Positions 23,100 to 35,413 of a DNA stretch of 64,000 bases are shown in pieces. The stretch is from Marsupella aquatica (lineage: Eukaryota > Marchantiophyta). The stretch covers positions 24,924,001 to 24,988,000 of the forward strand of contig OZ316892.1 in the NCBI GenBank assembly GCA_973895155.1, written 5' to 3'. The position numbers were made by a program, and so were the translations under genes. The stretch's first letter is position 1. Each line of letters opens with the position of its first letter. The notes under the pieces were generated by a model. That model had not been told where the DNA came from and did no database searches. It was given only the letters and a program-made list of their open reading frames with translations.

Positions 23100-25940
23100 A
23101 CAGAACAAATCCTCATCTAGCATGAAGAACATCTGATCCTGATGGAGCGGCCGCGAGAGCGGCCGGCGACCCCTAAGGAGGAACTCAGAGAGAGGAGGCC
23201 AAAGAGAGGCGAATAGGGCCGAGAGGCCCAGAGAGCACATTGGAGGGGCCCCAGAAGGAGAGACCGGACCCACCACCAGAAGGTAAAACGCCCAACCAAA
23301 CTATTGGTTATTGCTGCTTGAATAAATCACCCCAAAAGAATGCAATACTCCGTAGCACGATAGAAATGTCCTTTCTCCAAACTGAGGGGCCTTAGCTTCA
23401 TGAATATGTCTAGCTCCCCGCAAATCTCCTTAGCACGATGGAATCTTCCCACCACCAACTGCCCCCAACATCCGAAGGCCGGCCAATAGGATGGAAGAGA
23501 AGGCCAACTCCAAGACAGATCCAAAGAAGACAGCCAATCTTTATGCAGCGAAGGACGATCATAGAGAAAGCACGGGAAGTCCGAATCCGGAGCTAAGACA
23601 AAAATGTACTATCTAAATTGGAAAGAGGCCACCACGCACAGCAAAGAGATCCTAAGAGTCACGATGAAAACTAACATATCAGAAAGGCCCCTAAACACTC
23701 TAATGTTCCGGTTTTTCCAGATGAGCCAAAAGGTCTCAAATATAACAAATAAGCAAGCAGCGGGGAGAATGGCCTAGAGCCAGGTCTAGAGTGTTGAGGA
23801 AGGAAAGGCCTCCCGAAGATGAGACAAGGCTGGGACCCGCTCATAGAACCATGCGATTCTGTTCCATGCTGCAGAAGCATTAGAGTAGGAGAAAAATAAG
23901 TGTTGGAAATCTTCAATGTGATCCCTGCAAAAGGGGCAGCGGCGCGCCATCTCCTCTCCCACACTGGAGAGCTCTCCTGCCGGTAAAGATATATGCAGCA
24001 ATAACTCTCCAAATAAAGATTTTCTCTCTATGGAATAAATCTGATCTCCAGATCCTTCGCCAGCAACGCTGCCAAACCACCACAGAATCAGACAATCCCC
24101 ACCGATTGTTAAATGATGTGGAGTCACAAGAAGAGTCATCCAAATAAGAATATGCCAAAGACCTGCTCAAAAGACAAAGATCCCGAAGAGATCTATGACC
24201 CTGCCAACACTAATGCGATGCATCAAAAGAACAGGAAATAGAGGGCCAAGGACCACTCTGGAGCACCCAAATAGTGATTCCAAGGAAATTGATGTAAGTG
24301 GAATGCACCCCATGTATCCTGGATAGACGGACCAAAAAATCCACCCATACACTGGAAACCCAATCCCATAAGTCGAAGGCAGAGCAAATATTCAAGCGTT
24401 TGCACGCAGATAAAATAAAGTGGAGAGAAGAGAGTGAGAAGCCATTGGAACAGAATGTCAAGAACAGTAGCTCCTCAATTTCCCACCTAGCCATAAAGTC
24501 AAGAGAGCCAGCACTCCATAGAACCTTACCCCAAATGTTTGCCCAAGCCAACCAGATACCTACAGTGTAATTCATTCCACGAAAAGAAGACGGGGAGGAG
24601 AAGAAGAATCTATCCATAACCATGTATCCAGAATGCCGTAGGAGAACAGATTCTCTCCAGGCAGCCGACCAAAGGTTCTTAGAGAAAAGGATGGACCACT
24701 GTAAGTTGGGATACGTGAGTAAACGAACGGCCCATCTAGCTAGCCAACAGAGCAGAAGCCTGAAACGAAACATTCTTAAAACCAATTCAAGGCCTCCATC
24801 CTGCTTTCGGCCGCTCATGCCGTCCCAGGAGACAAGGGGGTTCTTCCTTCCACCGTCCTTGTTGAACCCCCAAAGGAAGTCCTTGCAAATCTTCTGAATC
24901 CTATCTGATAGACCCCTGGCAAAATGAGTGTACATCATGTGGTACACCGTCATTGATAAAAGTACCTGCTAAGTAATCAACAATACTTACCTGTGAAGGA
25001 AAAATTCTTATTGGACCAAGTAGCAAGACCTTGATTAAGTGTCTTTAAGCAGAAATCTTGGAACTGCAGATTAGTCTTTATACCATGATTGTACCTTGCC
25101 TATCAGCGCGCTGCATAAGTGGTTGAGTTGAAAGTGCATAAATGAGCCGGGCTAGGGGACATCCCTGTCGAACACCTCGCCGAAGCATAATCGGTTCAGT
25201 GAATTGTCTATTCACATGGACCTTAGCCAAGGCCTGATTCATAAGGCCCATAATGATCCGGACCAGCCTTTCACCCAGCCCAGATGTCCCTAATATAACT
25301 ATGATCTACACGATCGAAAGCCTTAGAGAAATCCATTTTATTAGTACTTAACCAATCCCATGCCAACTAGCCATGCCATCGAGACATTGTCCAATATTTC
25401 TCTCCCTGGTAAAACCCTGTTTGTTGTACGCTGACCATCCTAGGCAGGAACCTGCACAATCTCATTGCTATCAGCTTAGCAATAATCTTATAAGAAATGT
25501 TCAGGAGAGTAATTGGTCTCCAGTCTTATAATCTAGATTTGTCCAATGCTTTTGGTGTTGATTATTGCTCTTAGTCTTGTGACTCTAGAGCTAACCACAG
25601 TTAGGCTAACTCAGGTTAGGACTTAGCTTAGAGAGTAATTGGTCTCCAGTCTTATAATCTTGATTTGTCCAATGCTTTTGGTGTTGATTATAATTGCTCT
25701 TAGTCTTGTGAGTCTAGAGCTAACCACAGTTAGGCTAACTCAGGTTAGGACTTAGCTTAGGTTAGCAGTGATGCATGCTGTATATAACCAGGGCTGATGA
25801 CCTCTATAGTGAGTCCATCTATCCCGGGGGCATTATTTTGCTTGATCTGGTTTGCTGCTGAATAGAGCTCATCAAAAGAAGGGACCGAGTCTAAGATAAG
25901 CGATTCTGCCTGAGATATCCGAGAGGAAGAAAAATGAAGA
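23100..25940 (-). pseudogene. LINE reverse transcriptase and C-terminal zinc-binding region, decayed
   Basis: Read on the minus strand from 25940, the order is: ELYSAANQIKQNNAPGIDGL (entry to the reverse transcriptase), RPITLLNISYKIIAKLIAMR near 25500, MDFSKAFDRVDH near 25320 (motif A region) and RRGVRQGCPLARLIYALS near 25180 (motif B). After a gap come WSNKNFSFTGK near 25000 and the thumb/connection region at 24953-24210 (KICKDFLWGFN, NPLVSWD). A zf-RVT-type region near 24010-23890 follows (RCPFCRDHIEDFQHLFFSY). The YADD motif C region appears deleted between roughly 25080 and 25010. Multiple stops and frame changes make it non-functional. Confidence 0.82.
25505..25759. repeat. 126/129-bp tandem duplication inside the LINE
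   Basis: Copy one is 25505-25630 and copy two is 25631-25759. They differ by a three-base insertion (TAA) and very few substitutions. It falls within the reverse-transcriptase coding sequence, which it interrupts, so it is an event later than the LINE insertion or its source copy. Confidence 0.9.
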
Positions 25941-25961
25941 ATTGTGAACATGTTATTGTTG
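25941..25961. repeat. LINE target-site duplication, 5'-side copy
   Basis: Matches 22316-22336 with one mismatch. See the LINE entry. Confidence 0.88.
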
Positions 25962-26021
25962 AGGAGGATGAAGGTGAGAACATGGAGATGCAAGGGGCAA
26001 CCTGTGTATATAAACATTTTT

Positions 26022-26125
26022 AATTAATCTATGGACCCCTTTAATTTTTAGGATTCTAAAGTATTTTGAACTTATTTTGGCAGCCCCCTTATGAATTTTA
26101 ATGTTTATGATTTATTAGAGATGAA
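26022..26125. repeat. Dispersed repeat shared with 63.88-63.98 kb
   Basis: This stretch and 63876-63976 share GACCCCTTTA near the start, then TTTTGAACTTATTTTGGCAG and CCCCCTT, then TTAGAGATGAAA. The second copy lies shortly after the broken Harbinger-2 transposase, so the sequence may be the 3' untranslated or terminal part of that element family. Confidence 0.7.
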
Positions 26126-26815
26126 ATGAAACATTACACCACTTGAACATTCTCATGAATGAGATAAATAATTCTGATTGTGTCTTAGGTTCCCCTCATG
26201 TCTTTCTTTCCTAAGTTTATGGTTTTTATTGGAATGAATGTCATTCATTGAATTAAGTGCACACATAGTAGCATCCTTGATTGTACTTTTCATTGGTCAC
26301 TGTGCAACAATCCTTCTAATTATGTTCTCATATTTTATTTCCTTTCAAATCACTACAAGACAAAAACTCAAGCATGTTCTAGGATGAGCATGCTATAGCT
26401 ATACTATATCCCTGATCTTTGGATAGTGTTTTATGTTTATATTTTTTATTTTATGAGAGTAAAATATAATCATTGCACCCTTGTAGAGTTGTAGTCCCCA
26501 TGGGAGAGTAGAAAGTACAATCTATAATTACAATTCATAATTGTACTCTCAAGTATTGGTTCTTGTTCTCACTTAGACTATTGCAATGTCATTATGTGTA
26601 CCTTGGCCACGTAATTAATAATCAAACACTTATAAAAAATCACCCAAAAGACCTAACTGTTGTTATTCATTCCCATCCCAAATGCATTTAGTAACTGGAT
26701 GAAGGACTAAAATGAGTGGGATTCAATATTATAGATATATATATATTAATTTCTTCTACAATGATGTCTTATGTGCACACAATTATTGACTTAATGAACT
26801 CTTTAAAGCACCAAA

Positions 26816-27001
26816 ATTATGACAAGGAAAACCACAAAGGGCATTATTATTTGTGAAGAGCATAACTTCTATATAACAGTGGAAATTATGACAAGGAAAT
26901 CCACAAAGGGCATTATTATTTGTGAAGAGCATAACTTTTACACAACAGTGGAAATTATGACAAGGAAAACCACAAAGGGCATTATTATTTGTGAAGAGCA
27001 T
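26816..27001. repeat. 69-bp tandem repeat, about 2.7 copies
   Basis: Copies begin at 26816, 26885 and 26954 with ATTATGACAAGGAAA and share CACAAAGGGCATTATTATT. They are over 90 percent alike by eye. Because 69 is a multiple of three, both strands show repetitive open frames that are not genes. A weaker partial copy follows near 27040-27070. Confidence 0.9.
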
Positions 27002-27079
27002 CTCTCCATATTCTTTTATACAAAAATATATGGTTATCAAAATCATAACGGGAGAAATCACAAACGGCATTAAGAGTGT

Positions 27080-29115
27080 GGAGAGCTCATTTTTTAATGG
27101 TTGTTTTTGTAGATTCTTCCTAGATATTTTGCATGGGATGGAATGAATATATTAGAGGGGTTACGCTCCCTTGCATGTGGTGGAAATAAATGAAAGCAGA
27201 TAGACCCCAACCCATCTAATTACAGTACCGCTATACCTAAATGCGGACGACATCGGCGGTCAAGACTCCCTCTCATCCCTCACATCCACGGTCCCTCTGA
27301 GCTCCCACTAACCCTGACAGAGGCCAAGGTAACCGGGGTTCAGACCTCTCGCTCATCGGTCACAAGGGACATCAATTCTCGTTGATGTTTTCCTCTCGTC
27401 GGGATTCTCGTGAACTGAATTCATGATTCTATATTCACACGACAGGACGGCGGATGAGAATTGATGAGAAACAATTCCGCTTTTGATACGTACGCGTTGC
27501 ATTATTTCTGAGGTGCAGTGAGTGAGGGATCACTTGAGATACTACAGAAACGCTGTGAGCACTTTGAATGGAACAGAGAGGATGCAAATGTGTCAATGTT
27601 CACATCTCCATACTTACCATCCCCTTTAAGAATCAACTGTTCGTAGCAGCCAAACAAAGCCAAACAAAACAAAACAAAACAAAACAAAACAAAACAACAA
27701 AAAACAAAACAAGAGAAGTCACAGTTTGAGATGCTGAACGATTGTCCAGTATGTTGATCGTTAAATCGTGGTGACGAGGAGTGCGCTCTATTCTGAATCG
27801 CAGGAGCCTGAGCGAACTTTGCAGATGCCCAAGATGGACAGAAGCAAAATCGACAAAGAGAGGATCGTGTTCCTGTCTCTTCAAATCCGATCATCATTCT
27901 GACTCTTGCACTCTTTCGAATTCTCATACTAAGAAACTTTAGATCCGAGTCCGAGTACCAGGAGCTATCACCTCGTGGAGGGAACCCAAGACCCATTCAA
28001 TTGGTATCGATTGCATTACCAAGTTGCATAGTCAGGTCGGTCTTAATCTGTGATCTAGACAAGATTTTAGATGGTCAAGAAAAGTCGGCTGTGAAGATCA
28101 GGAGTCACAGACTGGGCGATCGCCGTGTGACACAATATGGTGATGAGTCAATGAGATGAAAGAGGGGATGAAGTGAGCTCGCTGATATCTAAAGCTAGTC
28201 AACCTCTTCGCCGCGAGCATTGATTGGAAGGTAATTTCGGCCTCTAGAAAAAGAGTGCTCGTACATGGATTGTAATGTAACTCTTTGATGTGAGGTAGAT
28301 GATGGTGCAGGTTAAAGTGATGGGGACGAGTCGTACTGGTGAAGAAGAAGACAAAAGCGCTAGGAGCTTTTTCATAGTCTCTGTTGTAGATACGTAACTT
28401 TTGAGTGAATGATGCAAATAATTCAGTACTGTTTGGATGAGTACCGTATTTTGTGGATTGTGGTTAGGACCTCTAGGTCCTCACGAAAGACAGATAGGCA
28501 TCATTCTTTTGGAACTCTTTTCACGGCCGTCTTACTGGGTTGATTGCAGCTTGCATGCAAGAGGAGCAGACTTTGGAGGTTCTGCCCGTCCAGTGACTAG
28601 AATTTCTTGAAACACAGGACAGTCTCTGGCAAGTGATTTCCGACGGAGAATTTACACTGGTACAGCAGCATTCCTGGTGATTGCACTGATGTAGATGCCG
28701 GACCGGATTGATGGGGCGTAAAGAAAATGGAGATCGGTGTACAGGTAAAGAATGCTGTCTCAGCTAGCTACTGCCAATTTTCCATAACTGCAAGGATTTT
28801 TCCCACTTGCTGTGTTTGTTTTGATTAGTTTAGAGCAACTCCGCCATTTACTGAGAATGGCCTAGCTGGCGCACGGAAGTGCTGCGGAGATAACGAAAAA
28901 CAGGGACAATGAAATGCGTCGTGGATTGGTGCAGAGCATGAATTGCTCGCCCACCGTAGCGCCTCACCGTGTCTTGATCACGACAGGCGTAATCACGAGC
29001 GTGGTACTGTGGCGAGTCGGGATCGTGGGGATTGTGGGTAGTATGGGGGACCATGCAATTGCATAGGTTTGAGGGCATGGCCTGATTCTGGCTGGACCTG
29101 ATCGGCGAGAGGAAC
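27080..29115. other. Intergenic and upstream region of the BTB gene
   Basis: No recognised gene. An AAAAC microsatellite lies at about 27650-27712 and creates a spurious Phe/Cys/Val-rich minus-strand frame. The last few hundred bases presumably contain the promoter and 5' untranslated region of the BTB gene that starts at 29116; I could not identify a convincing TATA box. Confidence 0.5.
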
Positions 29116-30142
29116 ATGGCCTCTCAACTTTCTAGAGCTCCTCTGTTGGATGAACGAGACGCTCAGGCCGTCCAAGCTGCTGCGGTGATGTCGCAAGGAG
29201 TGTCGCCAAGCTCCAGGTACAAATTCCAGTTGGGAGCAAAGATGGACTCCACGACTTCTCGTTTCCCTTCGAGCCCACCCAACGCCATATCTCACAAATA
29301 TTGGGAGTCGAAGCAACCTTTGCAGCCCCCGGAAGCTCGAGCTTTGGCTTTTCTCAGGAAACTAGATCGAGAGTGCTGCAAATTGACTTTCCCGGAAGAC
29401 ATAACGTTTTTGGTGGACGGAAATGAGCAGATACATGGGCATCGCTTCATTCTGGTGAGACTTCTCAACTAGTAGAGGTTTTTACTTTTGCTCCCAAATT
29501 GCATACCACCCATAGCATACCCGTTGAAGCTGGTTATCGGTTTCTAGCGTGGCATTGTTTGGAAATTATTCTGCAACTTGGCGTTTGATGAACGAAAGGG
29601 TCTTTCTTCTCTTGAAATCTTCATTTCTGGGCTTAATGAAAGCTGAATTTGCTTGGCAGGCGAGCAAGTCGCCGGTCTTCCGCAAGATGTTTGAATCGCA
29701 AATGAAAGAAACTCGGACAGGAGAGATTCAGATTCTGGATGCATCAGCTCCAGTGATTCGTGGAATGGTGGATTTCTGTTACACAGCAGAGATCAACTTT
29801 GGGGAGCAAGTGTTTCCCGATGAAGTGCTGAAAGTGGCCCACAAATATGACCTCCCAGAACTTAAATGTGAAGCTGAGTGCGAGTTGTTGAAAAGGCTTA
29901 CAGAAGCGAATCTCGTCGAAGCGCTGGAACTTTCCTGTACATATCAAGCCGAAATTGTCAAGCAGAGGTGTATAGATTATCTCGCTCATTCGATTCGAGT
30001 GAATTCTCTCAATTTGTGTTCCCTTCTAAGGATTTCGTACAAATACGATGTCGTGCCTCTCAAAGTACGGGCACTTGAATTTTTCAGACAGAACTTTGAA
30101 AGCCTCAAGTTTGTTGTCATGGACGATCTTCTTTCAGAATGA
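29116..30142 (+). CDS. BTB/POZ domain protein, two exons
   Basis: Exon one is 29116-29454 and exon two 29660-30142, joined at TTCATTCTG|GTGAGA and GGCAG|GCGAGC in phase 0; the product is 273 residues. About 90 N-terminal residues look unstructured. The BTB domain runs from DITFLVDGNEQIHGHRFIL across the splice into ASKSPVFRKMFESQMKET, then VIRGMVDFCYTAEINF. The C-terminal part continues with the usual BTB helices (VLKVAHKYDLPELKCEAE, then NLVEALELSCTYQAEIVKQR). Small plant proteins of this build generally serve as substrate adaptors for CUL3 ubiquitin ligases; the substrate cannot be told from sequence. The gene looks intact, with no stops, unlike its neighbours. Confidence 0.9.
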
Positions 30143-30267
30143 TCTCAACAACGGTGGAACACATTCTGAAGGTCGTTTGTAGCTCCTCGCATCAACAGAG
30201 ATCTTTAGCAGGTACTTGGGAACCTTCTCAAGCACATTGGCCAATTCCGGAGTCCCCACTATATGTA

Positions 30268-30346
30268 CTTCTCTTCTCTTCTCTTCTCTTCTCTTCTCTT
30301 CTCTTCTCTTCTCTTCTCTTCTCTTCTCTTCTCTTCTCTTCTCTTC
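30268..30346. repeat. (CTTCT)n microsatellite
   Basis: About 15 near-perfect TCTTC units begin roughly 125 bp after the BTB stop codon, probably in its 3' untranslated region. The lysine/arginine/glutamate-rich minus-strand frame across it is an artefact. Confidence 0.95.
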
Positions 30347-30349
30347 GTT

Positions 30350-33120
30350 CCTCTTTTTTCTCTCCTTTCTTTGGATTGTAGAAATACTCATTTGCTTTAC
30401 CCAAGTACATTATGGAATTTAAAGAGAAAAATATAACTTTGAGAGATTGGGACATTTATCTGTGTCCCGTGATCCAAAATGTGCTGTTTCTATCCACATA
30501 AGACATTGCCGTATGCTACCTTCGCGCTGTATGACATCTGAGCGTTAAGGATTGGGATGTTCATTTCCTCGTCTGAAAATTACAAGAACGATTTTTCTGT
30601 CCTTCAGAATCACAATGTTTAGATGATGTGGTCATATCATTCTCTCGTGTTGTTGTAAATGCTTCACTCCTTGTGACTATCTATTGTTGAAGGATTCAGC
30701 AAATTCGTCAAGTAAAACTTGTGTGTTGAGCAGATCAAACGGGTGACATTCTATCACCACCAGGTTTGCTGACTGTTATCTGTATTAATATGGGATGTCT
30801 ACTTCGGGAATTATCAGCTGTTTCCAAAAAGGATGAGGCGTTTCCAAAAAGGATGAGGCGATTCATACTACTTAATGAACTAAGCAACATTGTTGTGGAA
30901 GCATTTTCGGGGTCTCCGGGATGTACATTGGGACCCCTGAAATACAGAAGGTAGGAAGACATGGCAGGGCATGCTTTTGACATCACAGGCAGATGATTGG
31001 ACATGCTTGTTCATATTGTGGGTAAAACGATTCATACTACTTAATGAACTAAGCGGACGCAACATTGTTGTGGAAGCATTTTCGGGGTCTCCGGGTGTAC
31101 ATGGGGACCCCTGAAATACAGAAGGTAGGAAGACATAGCAGGGCATGCTTTTGACATCGCAGGCAGATGATTGGACATGCTTGTTCATATTGTGGGTAAA
31201 ACTGAAGGAAAATTTGTTTCCTGAATGGTGCATAGTAGTGTTTCACATTGTAACGACTCTTGTTCAGTCGTAGAAATCAGTATGAATACTGTAGTTTGGT
31301 GTGATAGATTGTCTCCTGATTGATCCAGGTCGATTTTGATCGTTGTTAAATACCCTCACATTTAGAATCTGGATAGTGTGGATCCCCTCTGCACGACTCC
31401 GCAGTCAAGGGAATGAAGTTCTTGTTGCTATAAAATCTAGGTCACCCAACTCGGTATGGACATGATTGCCATGATTGGTTGTCATGTCCATCCTGCTGTC
31501 CATCCTAGCCAATAAATCCGTCTCTGAAGCTGTTTTGCTTGCAAGGGTCTGTCTCATTACGTTTGTGTGAGTTTCCACACTCGCATCAAACAACAAGGGC
31601 GTCACATGATTTATAAGACACTGTACTCCCAAGTCAGGCCCAGTCGTCATTCTCTGAACAAAGTCGATGTCAACAGGGGTCAGGTCCTTGAAAACTTGAA
31701 CAGCTTTGAGTTTGGCTCGGGCCAGTTCCGTGGTCCAGTAGACCTTCACTTGTGACAACATCTGAACGAATTGGGCTTGGATGGATCCTGGGAGCTAGAA
31801 CAGATAGCGTTTGTTCCTAACTTCGGTCCATGGAACGGACCTCGATTGTAAGTGAACCTGAGTCAGGCCCAAGAAAATAGTAAACTTAGTCTAGAATTGC
31901 AGCTGAGTTGTGGTCATCCCTTCTCCCGGGCTCTAGATACAACTTAGTTGTGGTGACTATAGCGGTGTGTTTGTTTCTTGGCCAAAGAAACGTGCATCAC
32001 AGGTGTGCTGTATTCTAGTGGATTGAGATCATCGGGATCTAATCATTTTTATCAGAGTTTTCCAAGCTGGGCATAGCAATATAGCATATTCAGGTGGCGG
32101 CACTCACATATCATGTGAGATTTCAATTCTTGAAATGGATATCTTACTGAATTGAGAATATCCCGTAATTTCAACCTACAAGAATGTAAGCCAAGGATCA
32201 GTACCCCCAACTGACATCTCTGAGGGAGCGTGCAAGAAGCGACACGAAAAAAAACTGAAGCAAGGTTGGAACTGGTGTCAGTTTTATGAGAAATAGTCAA
32301 TTGCGTGTCAATTATGGACAGGGGCTAGCTTTGATATCATCATTGACAGTGTAACCAGAAGATCAGTTTCATCATTTAGTTTCTAAGATCTGAGTACCTG
32401 TAATTTGAAACAACTAAATGTTCACATGGAGGAGATGTGCATTCTCACATGGACACAAACGCTTATGTGAAGGGCTTTGTATTTGAGTTCCTAGCAATCA
32501 GTTTCTGCAGGGATCAGGTAGGGCCTTCTGTTTGAGCCAGTTCCAATTAATTATGTCAAGGGCTGGTTTGCCTCTTTGGATTGAAGGAAAAAATCAAACA
32601 TTACAAGCCAATTCTATTTGTTAGACAAGACCCAGATATTCTATTACATACTTAGGGTCTTTTATTCAAGGAAAAATCACAGTGGACACATTTGCCACAG
32701 TACTAGGAGACCGAGGTGTAAATCCATTCCCCTGCCCTTGCCCACACCCATGGTAACCTTAATTGCAAGTGGATCTATTAGGGCGTCTCAAACTTTGCAA
32801 ACCATGGAACTTTTACGTGCCTGAATACCCCCCGGTCAGGACTGCAACCTAAAAAAGTGCGGTGACCAAAAACAGTGACCCTCAGTAACTTGGTAGGTTA
32901 GGTGACTGTTACCGTGTCTGAAACTAGGCCAGGTCACCCTTACCCGGTGCTAAACCCTTATGTAAGGCATCTAGGGTACGCTGATAGTGATGTTGGGGGA
33001 GCATGAAAACATTGGGGAAAGCATCCAATGCTGGAGCTTCAAACAGAGGTTTTGTGAAAGCTACTAGAGTGATCGGGATAACTAGTATACCAATCAGATA
33101 ACATCCATCCCCCTGCTAGA
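30350..33120. other. Intergenic with tandem duplications, no gene recognised
   Basis: Apart from the 169-bp duplication listed separately, I see a doubled word TTTCCAAAAAGGATGAGGCG near 30822-30860. A 118-codon minus-strand frame at 31405-31761 has balanced composition, but no family match or conserved neighbour supports it. Confidence 0.5.
30859..31202. repeat. 169-bp tandem duplication (two copies)
   Basis: Copy one begins CGATTCATACTACTT at 30859 and copy two at 31028. Both include AACATTGTTGTGGAAGCATT and GATTGGACATGCTTGTTCAT. They differ by a few small indels and substitutions. Confidence 0.88.
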
Positions 33121-33132
33121 ACCCTTCTTTGA

Positions 33133-33486
33133 GTGATGGTGTGGATGCATGGCACTGGTGCGGATTACAAACAACGTGTTGTGAGACCCGTGGACATTCT
33201 TGCTCCACTGCTGCAGTACGAATGGAAGGATGGCCATCCATTCCTGGAAACCAATACTGCCGATCTAAGGGAACTTCAGGGGCCACTTCCAGGTACCTTT
33301 CACAAGGTAGTGAATAAGTGGGCAACTAGGCTGCAGTGGAACCCCAATCACAGCTCATTGTGGGCCGACGTCTGGTTACCGTTCCGGGCAGCCAATGAGA
33401 ATTGCTTTCTGTGGCAACTGATTTACAAAATACCTGCCATGCAGCACTGGAGATTTCCGGTCGTGATGGGAATGGTGCATGTTTAA
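33133..33486 (+). pseudogene. LINE C-terminal fragment (zf-RVT-like)
   Basis: An open frame of 117 codons whose second half, WLPFRAANENCFLWQLIYK followed by WRFP, resembles the zinc-binding reverse-transcriptase C-terminus of plant LINEs. No catalytic region is nearby. It ends a dozen bases before the gypsy LTR segment at 33499, so it is a truncated relic probably cut off by that element. Confidence 0.5.
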
Positions 33487-33498
33487 ATCCTATGATCC

Positions 33499-33827
33499 TG
33501 TCACACCATTCTAGGTAGTGTTAGAGTGTATCGTACTATCTAGATCTGTATGTTTGGTATGTGTGCTATATGAGCCGATACGGTTCCGTTAGGTTTGTGT
33601 GAGAGGGTACTTTTCACTTGTGAGGCATTGAAAGGTCATCTTTCAATGTTGAGCCTTAGAGAGAGAGGAGCTTGAGTGGCTATGGTGGCTGTGAGCTCCG
33701 CTTGTGTAACGTGGATTCCTTGAGTAGTGCAAGGTGCGTTGGCTTAACATACGTGTGTGATCGGATCGGTGCGGGATCGATGGGGTATTGTTGACCGGGA
33801 TCGTTGTGCCGATTGTTGAGGAGATTA
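33499..33827 (+). repeat. 5' LTR segment (lacks the first part)
   Basis: It starts TGTCACACC and aligns without gaps to 62184-62512 to the word GAGATTA. Compared with the 3' LTR, which is preceded by a polypurine-like tract and opens TGTGGGTTTT, this copy lacks the leading 138 bp. Sequence from 33828 to about 34500 may be the rest of the LTR and leader; I could not identify a convincing primer-binding site. Confidence 0.75.
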
Positions 33828-35413
33828 CATTGAAAGATCATGAGCTTCAAACTCTGTTGTGCGGACAGAAGCTCAGTCTGAGTTTGTCGTTGACGGTGAC
33901 GGTTCGTGGTAGCTCGAATCAATTGGATTTGTGTTTGACCCACGGATCTTGAATCGTTGGTTCTATTGTTTGAGTACACCCATCTCGGGGCTATTCCCAA
34001 CTGCGAGCGCTTAACTGGCAAGTTCTCATCCCATCTTGTGTACACACAAGCTTTCACAACTTGTTGTTTAGATTCAAGGGCCAGGGGGCTTTATACACTT
34101 TCCGGTTTGCTTAGAGCCTTGTTTCGGGCCAAATCAAAGGCTCTTTAAAGGTTTTTGATAGTTCTGAGTTCATCTAAATACACAGATTGAACCAATTCTG
34201 CATGGTTTCTCATCTATAACATTGGAACATCATGAAACCTATTATGAAGGCCTTCATTGAACATTATGAATATTTGTTTGATCAATGTGTGATCACTCCT
34301 GGTGTGGAGAGTTAGTGTTTGACTATTCTTGTTGATTGAATCCTCTCCACACTTGTTTCCTGTTTATGCGCCATGTTGGTTCAGTATGGGCGCTTGATTC
34401 CATAGGAGTGATCCGAGTTTGCAACCGGACATTCTAGTGTGTTGTGTATTTCTCTCCTGGTGATGTTGGAGTGATGCCCAACACACCATGGTGAGTGCTT
34501 GTGGTGCTGACAGGGACAGATTGCCCTTAGGGTTAGCACATAGATTAGGTTAGGGTTGGTCACCACGGATTCTTCTGGTGCTGCTGGGTTACCCGATGGA
34601 CGACGGACCGGTTTTACTCGGAGTGGGGCGCAGTTTTGGCCAGCGGCATTGGTAGCAGTCAACAGTGCAGCTTTAGACAGTGATTCCGATGAGGACTCAG
34701 TGACCAGTTCTCCTCGTCATCAAGTGGTTGCACCTTTGTTGTGGGATATGGACGAGATGTACGGGGCTACAAAGGGCCCACAACGATACTCTGGTGCAGT
34801 TGGCACAATTGATCTGGATGACTTCATCCAGGAGTTTGATACGTGGTGCGATATGCAGACATTGCGTAACGCCACGTTGTTTACCCCTTTCATGGCATGG
34901 AAGGGATTATTTCAACATTTGGAGAGGCCACCCATGGATGACTACCATGAGTTTTGGAAGACTCATTTGGTTGAGATTGAGGCATGGAGGCAGCATTGGT
35001 CGCCTAATTACGTGTCCATCACCTATGGCACTAGTGCGGCTGCCCAACCCATTGCCATAGTTGCTGCTTCTTCTAGCAGCACTAGCCAGAGTGGCACACC
35101 ATCCACCAGTAGCACTCCAGTAGCATCCACCGCTACTCCTATCGGTGTGATTATGATAGGAACTGGAGTTGCGCCAGCATTTAACCCTGTGATGGAATTC
35201 TTTGAGGTACTGAAGCAGAACTATCAGGGTGTGAGAACTGATAAGTTGAAGGGTCTCCAGGAGTTCCAGCGCAAGACTGGAGAGAGTCTACGTGAGGCAT
35301 ACACTCGTATGCGCAGATTGATCACTATCACCAAGGGAGTGACAGAGGCTCATGCAGTCCAGTTTTGGTATGCAATTCTGGACAGAGAATTGCGACGTAG
35401 AGTGAGAGATGTC

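Larger units (their letters stand above)
22337..25940 (-). mobile_element. LINE (L1-like non-LTR retrotransposon), 5'-truncated
   Basis: Minus-strand element of about 3.6 kb bounded by a 21-bp target duplication. Its 3' end on the plus strand is a short T-rich tail at 22337-22348, just past a GGGTTTTGTCCCGG word on the minus strand. The 5' end at 25940 begins inside the protein just upstream of the reverse transcriptase, so the ORF1 and endonuclease portions are absent. Truncation from the 5' end is usual for LINEs. The coding region is decayed into several frames. Confidence 0.88.

Noticed and set aside
26783-27070. Repetitive frames on both strands
   Set aside because: They reflect a 69-bp repeat whose length is a multiple of three.
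27502-27996. 164-codon minus-strand frame upstream of the BTB gene
   Set aside because: It includes the AAAAC microsatellite and shows no domain; composition outside the repeat is not convincing.
30134-30391. Lys/Arg/Glu-repeat protein on the minus strand
   Set aside because: It is the translation of the CTTCT microsatellite.
34361-34520. Candidate primer-binding sites beginning TGGT (near 34374, 34458, 34488, 34503)
   Set aside because: None is a clear match to a plant tRNA 3' end and the LTR end is not defined, so none is annotated.
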